Shown piece by piece: positions 6,746 to 7,020 of a stretch of DNA of 7,020 nt. The DNA comes from Nocardioidaceae bacterium (GTDB lineage Bacteria; Actinomycetota; Actinomycetes; Propionibacteriales; Nocardioidaceae), in assembly GCA_020438665.1 (NCBI GenBank), contig JAGQUE010000729.1, positions 1 through 7,020 of the forward strand, read 5' to 3'. The stretch's first letter is position 1, and each line of letters opens with the position of its first letter. The position numbers and the translations under genes are program-made. A model generated the notes under the pieces. That model was not told the DNA's origin. It searched no databases and saw nothing but the letters and a program-made list of their open reading frames with translations.

Positions 6746-7020
6746 TGACCGTAGCGGCGACCCCCGACAACTTCGATCGCTCTTCCACAGGCCGGTCTCG
6801 CCCGACCTACTTGGACTTCAACGCCACGGCCCCGGTCGACCCGCGCGTGGCGGACGAGGTGCTCACCTTCATGTCGTACGAGTTCGGCAACGCCGGCAGC
6901 CGCACGCACAACTACGGACAGGTGGCCAAGGAGCGGGTCAAGCGGGCACGCGAGGAGATCGCGGCGATGGTCGCTGCCAAGCCGGAGGAGGTCATCTTCA
7001 CCAGCGGCGCCACCGAGAGC
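6745..7020 (+). CDS. dndA: Cysteine desulfurase DndA, IscS/NifS family (5' part; continues past the window)
   Basis: The first 92 codons of a PLP-dependent cysteine desulfurase are visible. DndA takes sulfur from L-cysteine as a persulfide and supplies DndC. The N-terminal class V aminotransferase motif YLDFNATAPVDPRV is at residues 22-35, FGNAGSRTH at 47-55, and VIFTSGATES at 83-92; the last is the start of the loop that contacts the PLP phosphate. The PLP lysine and catalytic cysteine lie beyond the window. IscS-type proteins usually begin within a few residues of YLD, so the first ~20 residues here are an extension. No in-frame ATG or GTG exists between the first codon and that motif, so the start is well constrained. 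There is no good Shine-Dalgarno, and a -10-like TAGGCT ends 7 bases before the ATG, suggesting a leaderless mRNA. Divergence from dndB supports dndA over a housekeeping iscS. Confidence 0.92.
   Translation, partial: MTVAATPDNFDRSSTGRSRPTYLDFNATAPVDPRVADEVLTFMSYEFGNAGSRTHNYGQVAKERVKRAREEIAAMVAAKPEEVIFTSGATES

Noticed and set aside
1..7020. CRISPR arrays, tRNA or rRNA genes, insertion sequences and attachment sites
   Set aside because: No repeat-spacer pattern, cloverleaf-like sequence, transposase or terminal inverted repeat was seen; the window is nearly all dnd coding sequence.

Overview
This window carries an almost complete DNA phosphorothioation (Dnd) modification locus. Phosphorothioation swaps a non-bridging oxygen of the DNA backbone for sulfur. 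Five genes run leftward on the minus strand in the order dndB, dndC, dndD, dndE and a putative methyltransferase of the phosphorothioation-associated type. A sixth gene, the cysteine desulfurase dndA, starts rightward on the plus strand and leaves the window after 92 codons. The divergent dndA / dndBCDE layout is the one known from Streptomyces lividans. The high G+C content, frequent GTG starts and G/C-rich third codon positions suggest a high-GC actinobacterium. That is an inference from composition and gene layout; no taxonomic marker is present.

Layout from left to right: positions 1-152 hold no gene that I can support, but contain a perfect 12-bp GC-rich stem (61-92) that probably terminates the leftward operon. 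The methyltransferase occupies 153-1601, dndE 1598-1993, dndD 1996-3969, dndC 3966-5498 and dndB 5495-6652. The spacer 6653-6744 is the only real regulatory region. It is lower in G+C and holds a 10-bp direct repeat and an 8-bp inverted repeat. dndA begins at 6745.

The leftward genes form one tightly packed operon. Three of its four junctions are 4-base stop/start overlaps (GTGA, GTGA, ATGA), and the fourth leaves 2 bases. The established roles are: DndA releases sulfur from cysteine, DndC (Fe-S, PP-loop ATP pyrophosphatase) takes part in sulfur activation and transfer, DndD is an SMC/Rad50-like ATPase, DndE is a small DNA-binding protein, and DndB is an accessory protein and regulator. No dndFGH restriction genes are seen, and the probable terminator lies directly after the methyltransferase. 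This may therefore be a modification-only locus, or its restriction partner lies elsewhere.

The core system is known. The least explained parts are the methyltransferase, with a C-terminal region of about 300 residues of unknown function, and the repeat architecture of the divergent promoter.
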